From Sphingomonas sp. (GTDB taxonomy: Bacteria; Pseudomonadota; Alphaproteobacteria; Sphingomonadales; Sphingomonadaceae), in assembly GCF_003248515.1 (NCBI RefSeq), contig NZ_QFOB01000005.1, positions 251,262-315,261 on the forward strand: DNA of 64,000 nt, read 5' to 3'. Below the pieces are notes generated by a model. It was not told the origin of the DNA, made no database searches, and was given only the letters and a program-made list of their open reading frames with translations. This document shows, piece after piece, positions 61,167 through 64,000 of the stretch; the stretch's first letter is position 1; each line of letters opens with the position of its first letter. The translations under genes and the position numbers were made by a program.

Positions 61167-62095
61167 TGGCTTCGCCGATCCGCATCGCCATCGTGGGGAT
61201 GGGCAAGATCGCCCATGACCAGCATCTCCCGGCCATATTCGGCAACGATGCCTATCGCCTGGCCGCCACCGTCAGTTCGCGTGGCGAGGCGGCGGGCGGC
61301 GTGCCGCTGTTCCGCACGCTGGACGATCTGCTGGCGGGAGGGCCGGAGATCGACGCGGTCGCGCTCTGCACACCGCCGCAGGTGCGCTACGACCTCGCGC
61401 AGAAGGCGATCGCGGCGGGCAAGCATGTCTTCCTCGAAAAGCCGCCGGGCGCGACCCTCGCCGAAGTGGCGGTGCTGGAGGATTATGCGCGTGCCGCGGG
61501 CGTCTCGCTCTTCGCCAGCTGGCATTCGCGTTACGCGGCCGGCGTCGGCGCGGCGCGCGCGTGGCTGGCCGCGCGTGAGATCCGGAAGGTCTCGATCGTC
61601 TGGCGGGAGGATGTGCGCGTCTGGCATCCGGGGCAGGCGTGGATCTGGGAGCCGGGCGGTCTCGGCGTGTTCGATCCGGGGATCAACGCGCTTTCGATCG
61701 CGACGCACATCCTGCCGCGCCCCTTCTTCCTGCAGGAGGGCACGCTTTTCCTTCCCGCCAATCGCGCGGCGCCGATCGCGGCGCTCCTTTCGTTTCGCGA
61801 CGCGCATGGCGTGCCGGTCTCGATGGATCTCGACTGGCGGCAGACCGGCCCGCAGACCTGGGACATCACGGTCGAGACTGATGCCGGGGAACTGAAACTT
61901 TCCAAGGGCGGGGCCGAGCTGTTCCTGCCGACGGGCGAGCACAAGAGCGAGGATCATGAATATCCGGGCCTCTATGCCCGCTTCGCCGATCTCGTCCGCG
62001 CGGGCACGAGCGACGTGGATATCGCGCCGCTGCGCCACGTGGCGGATGCCTTTCTGAGCGGGCGCCGCGAACTGGTCGAGGCATTCCACGACTGA
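61166..62095 (+). CDS. Gfo/Idh/MocA-family sugar 1-dehydrogenase (arabinose/galactose type)
   Basis: The protein has 309 residues with an N-terminal Rossmann site (RIAIVGMGKIAHDQHLPAI), the EKPPG motif (HVFLEKPPGATL) and a C-terminal part resembling L-arabinose/D-galactose 1-dehydrogenases (WREDVRVWHPGQAWIWEPGGLGVFDPGINALSI in runs). It would oxidise L-arabinose to the lactone, the first step of the non-phosphorylating pathway. A lactonase gene is not seen in the window. Confidence 0.85.
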   Translation: MASPIRIAIVGMGKIAHDQHLPAIFGNDAYRLAATVSSRGEAAGGVPLFRTLDDLLAGGPEIDAVALCTPPQVRYDLAQKAIAAGKHVFLEKPPGATLAEVAVLEDYARAAGVSLFASWHSRYAAGVGAARAWLAAREIRKVSIVWREDVRVWHPGQAWIWEPGGLGVFDPGINALSIATHILPRPFFLQEGTLFLPANRAAPIAALLSFRDAHGVPVSMDLDWRQTGPQTWDITVETDAGELKLSKGGAELFLPTGEHKSEDHEYPGLYARFADLVRAGTSDVDIAPLRHVADAFLSGRRELVEAFHD

Positions 62096-62167
62096 TCGCC
62101 CGGCCATGATCCACCACCAATGACAGACGGGACCCGGCGATCGGCCGGGAGCTTACAGGGAGAGACG

Positions 62168-63718
62168 ATGATGATGAGGATGCTTCGCGATGCGACGCTG
62201 GCGCTGCTCGTATCGGCCGCGCCGGTCGCGGCCCAGGCGCGGGAGGCGCTGACCGCCACCGCCACGATCAGGGGGGATCAGCCCGGCCCCGTCTATGACC
62301 GGCATATCTTCACCCAGTTCGCCGAGCATCTGGGCACGGGCATCTATGGTGGCCTGTGGGTGGGCAAGAACAGCAAGATCCCGAATACGCGCGGCTTTCG
62401 CAACGATGTGGTGCAGGCGCTGAAGGATATCGACGTGCCGGCGGTTCGCTGGCCGGGCGGCTGCTTCGCCGACGAATATCACTGGCGCGAAGGCATCGGG
62501 CCGAAGCGCCCGGTGAAGGTGAACACCCATTGGGGCGGCGTGACCGAGCCCAATGCCGTCGGCACGCACGAATTCATGGATCTGATGGATCAGCTGGGAT
62601 CCGAGATCTATATTTCCGGCAATGTGGGCGATGGCACGCCGACCGAAATGGCCGAGTGGGTGGAATATATGACGGCGCCCGCCGGCACGCTGGCGGAGGA
62701 GCGCGCCCGGAATGGCCACAAGGCGCCCTACAAGGTGCCTTATTTCGGCATCGGCAACGAGCTTTGGGGCTGTGGCGGCAACATGCGCGCCGAATATGCG
62801 GCGGACGAGACGCGCCGCTACGCCACGTTCGTGAAGGTGCCGGCGGGCGAGAAGATCACGAAGATCGCGTCCGGCGCCAATGGCGACGATTATAACTGGA
62901 CCGAGGTGATGATGCGGGAGGCGGGCTCCAAGCTCGGCGGCCTTTCGCTCCATTATTATACGGTGCCGAACGGCTTCGACAGCAAATCGCCCGCCGTCGA
63001 CTTTGACGAGGCGCTTTGGGCCGAGACGATGGCGCGCACCTGGAAGATGGAAGAACTCGTCACCAAGCACAGCGCGATCATGGACAAATATGATCCGAAG
63101 AAGCGCGTCTTCCTGGCTGTCGACGAATGGGGCACCTGGTTCAGGGAGGATGCCGGCACGCATCCCGGCTTCCTGCGCCAGCAGAATACGCTGCGCGATG
63201 CGCTGGTGGCCGGCATCAACCTCAACATCTTCGCCAAGCATGCCGATCGCGTGCGCATGAGCGCCATCGCGCAGATGGTGGACGTGCTGCAGGCGATGAT
63301 CCTGACGGACGGCGCGAAGATGGTGAAGACGCCGACCTATTACGTCTTCCAGATGTACAAGCCCTATATGGACGCCACCGTGCTGCCGGTGGAGCTCAAG
63401 AGCCCGTGGTATGGCAAGGATCAGTGGGTGGTGCCGGCCGTCAGCGCATCGGCGGTGAGGGATAAGGCGGGCGCCGTGCATGTCGGCCTGACCAATGCGG
63501 ATCCCAATCGGGCCGCGACGGTGACGGTGAGCCTTTCCGGTGTGGCGGGATCGACCGTGACGGGGAAGGTTCTCACCGCGACGGCGATGAACGCGCTCAA
63601 CAGCTTCGACAAGCCGGGCACGGTAGTGCCGGTTGCCTTCACGGGCGCGCAGCTTTCGGGTGGCACGCTCACCGTGACGCTGCCGGCCAAATCGGTGGTG
63701 ATGCTCGATCTGAAGTGA
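62168..63718 (+). CDS. Exported alpha-L-arabinofuranosidase, GH51
   Basis: The enzyme releases L-arabinose from arabinan, arabinoxylan or oligosaccharides. The 516 residues from ATG 62168 (AGGGAGAG upstream) include a signal peptide (to about residue 25). The TIM barrel carries acid/base Glu198 (GNELWG) and nucleophile Glu320 (DEWG), with RWPGGCFADEYHWREGIGP upstream. The C-terminal beta domain is complete. The nearby transporter, epimerase and dehydrogenase would process the product. Confidence 0.95.
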   Translation: MMMRMLRDATLALLVSAAPVAAQAREALTATATIRGDQPGPVYDRHIFTQFAEHLGTGIYGGLWVGKNSKIPNTRGFRNDVVQALKDIDVPAVRWPGGCFADEYHWREGIGPKRPVKVNTHWGGVTEPNAVGTHEFMDLMDQLGSEIYISGNVGDGTPTEMAEWVEYMTAPAGTLAEERARNGHKAPYKVPYFGIGNELWGCGGNMRAEYAADETRRYATFVKVPAGEKITKIASGANGDDYNWTEVMMREAGSKLGGLSLHYYTVPNGFDSKSPAVDFDEALWAETMARTWKMEELVTKHSAIMDKYDPKKRVFLAVDEWGTWFREDAGTHPGFLRQQNTLRDALVAGINLNIFAKHADRVRMSAIAQMVDVLQAMILTDGAKMVKTPTYYVFQMYKPYMDATVLPVELKSPWYGKDQWVVPAVSASAVRDKAGAVHVGLTNADPNRAATVTVSLSGVAGSTVTGKVLTATAMNALNSFDKPGTVVPVAFTGAQLSGGTLTVTLPAKSVVMLDLK

Positions 63719-63736
63719 GGCGAGGCCCTGTCGAAG

Positions 63737-63765
63737 CGGGGGGCTGGCCTGTCGCCGGCTCCCCG
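63737..63765 (+). terminator. Hairpin after the arabinofuranosidase gene
   Basis: A 12-bp stem (63737-63748 with 63754-63765, two G-T pairs) and a 5-nt loop follow the stop by 18 bp. No U-run follows, so it may be an attenuating or mRNA-stabilising structure and the next gene may still be co-transcribed. Confidence 0.4.
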
Positions 63766-63853
63766 CGACAGCCGCTCCGCTCGCTTAGGCCGCAGCGCCC
63801 CGACATCCACCTTTGGCGGATTGCGCGGGGGCGGCTGCACTTATAAATACTCC

Positions 63854-63863
63854 TACATATGTA
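63854..63863. promoter_or_regulatory. TACATATGTA palindrome before the IlvD/Edd gene
   Basis: A perfect 10-bp palindrome in a small AT-rich patch, 11 bp upstream of the dehydratase start. Its closeness to the start suggests an operator overlapping the transcript leader. It does not match the GntR-type site at 57.8 and 60.1 kb. Confidence 0.3.
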
Positions 63864-63874
63864 AAGCAGGACGA

Positions 63875-64000
63875 ATGATGAGCGAGGGAAAGCAGGCGAA
63901 GTTGCGATCGCGGGCGTGGTTCGACAATCCGTCGAATATCGACATGACGGCGCTGTATGTGGAGCGTTATCTGAATTTTGGTCTGAGCCTGGAGGAGCTG
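63875..64000 (+). CDS. IlvD/Edd-family sugar-acid dehydratase, N-terminus (cut by window edge)
   Basis: The first 42 codons read MMSEGKQAKLRSRAWFDNP, then IDMTALYVERYLNFGLSLEEL. This matches the N-terminus of xylonate/arabonate dehydratases such as Caulobacter XylD (RSRDWFDNP...DMTALYLERF). These enzymes make 2-keto-3-deoxy-pentonate. In this cluster, L-arabonate is the most likely substrate. ATG 63875 or 63878 can serve, with AGGA just upstream. The gene continues beyond the window. Confidence 0.85.
   Translation, partial: MMSEGKQAKLRSRAWFDNPSNIDMTALYVERYLNFGLSLEEL

Noticed and set aside
1..64000. CRISPR arrays, insertion sequences, prophage genes or integrase sites
   Set aside because: No regularly spaced repeats, transposase-like or phage-structural proteins, or tRNA-linked direct repeats were found on either strand.

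Overview
The window is a GC-rich bacterial chromosome segment with densely packed genes, many of them joined by 4-nt ATGA or GTGA overlaps. The gene set points to an alphaproteobacterium of the Sphingomonadales: an RcdA-family protein, several TonB-dependent receptors, an alphaproteobacterial-type SOS box (GTTC-N7-GTTC), a LptFG-flippase block and an oxidative pentose cluster. No rRNA, tRNA, CRISPR array, insertion sequence or prophage was seen. Most of it reads as core chromosome, with one sugar-catabolic block at the right end.

Layout. 1-2.4 kb: isocitrate lyase (partial) divergent from an ScfR/RamB-type regulator, with repeated CTTTACA sites between them. 2.5-9.6 kb: a Sel1-repeat protein and two TonB-dependent receptors, with Fur-like palindromes upstream of both receptors. 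10-14.1 kb: an RcdA-family protein, an EF-hand protein coupled to a two-component system, and a Pr6Pr membrane protein. 14.2-21.4 kb: a branched-chain 2-oxoacid dehydrogenase operon (E1alpha, E1beta, E2) beside panD-coaA and panB-panC, so 2-oxoisovalerate breakdown and its use for CoA lie side by side. 21.5-29.8 kb: fatty-acid desaturase, Der GTPase, TusA-like protein, Hpt protein, bacterioferritin, a SplB-like radical SAM protein with an SOS box, MoaB, a lytic transglycosylase and a divergent uracil-DNA glycosylase-like protein.

29.9-42.9 kb: ETF-ubiquinone oxidoreductase, TPR protein, IspE, enoyl-CoA hydratase-like protein, an N-formylglutamate amidohydrolase-like protein, IlvD, NAD(P)HX repair enzyme, an RNA methyltransferase, GpmA, PurE-PurK and an exported RidA-like protein. 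42.9-52 kb: envelope and lipid genes. A protein resembling the mitochondrial CDP-diacylglycerol synthase Tam41 sits directly behind a diacylglycerol-kinase-family gene and a DUF2141 gene on the minus strand. LptF, LptG, a flippase and a processive glycosyltransferase follow on the plus strand.

52.2-64 kb: sugar use. A sugar porter and ROK fructokinase come first, then two small genes, one of them similar to ribosome modulation factor. Next are an IclR regulator, periplasmic aldose epimerase, FHS-family sugar transporter, FadR-type GntR regulator, FAH-family AraD1-like protein, Gfo/Idh/MocA dehydrogenase, exported GH51 arabinofuranosidase and the start of an IlvD/Edd sugar-acid dehydratase. 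Together they look like a non-phosphorylating L-arabinose pathway. Two TNGTNNNACNA-type sites lie in its two divergent promoter regions.

The points most worth testing are the Tam41-like/diacylglycerol-kinase pair, the SOS box before the SplB-like gene, the EF-hand/two-component operon with a His/Asp-rich sensor loop, the missing canonical start for full-length CoaA, small proteins of 38, 50 and 63 residues, and the proposed arabinose regulon.
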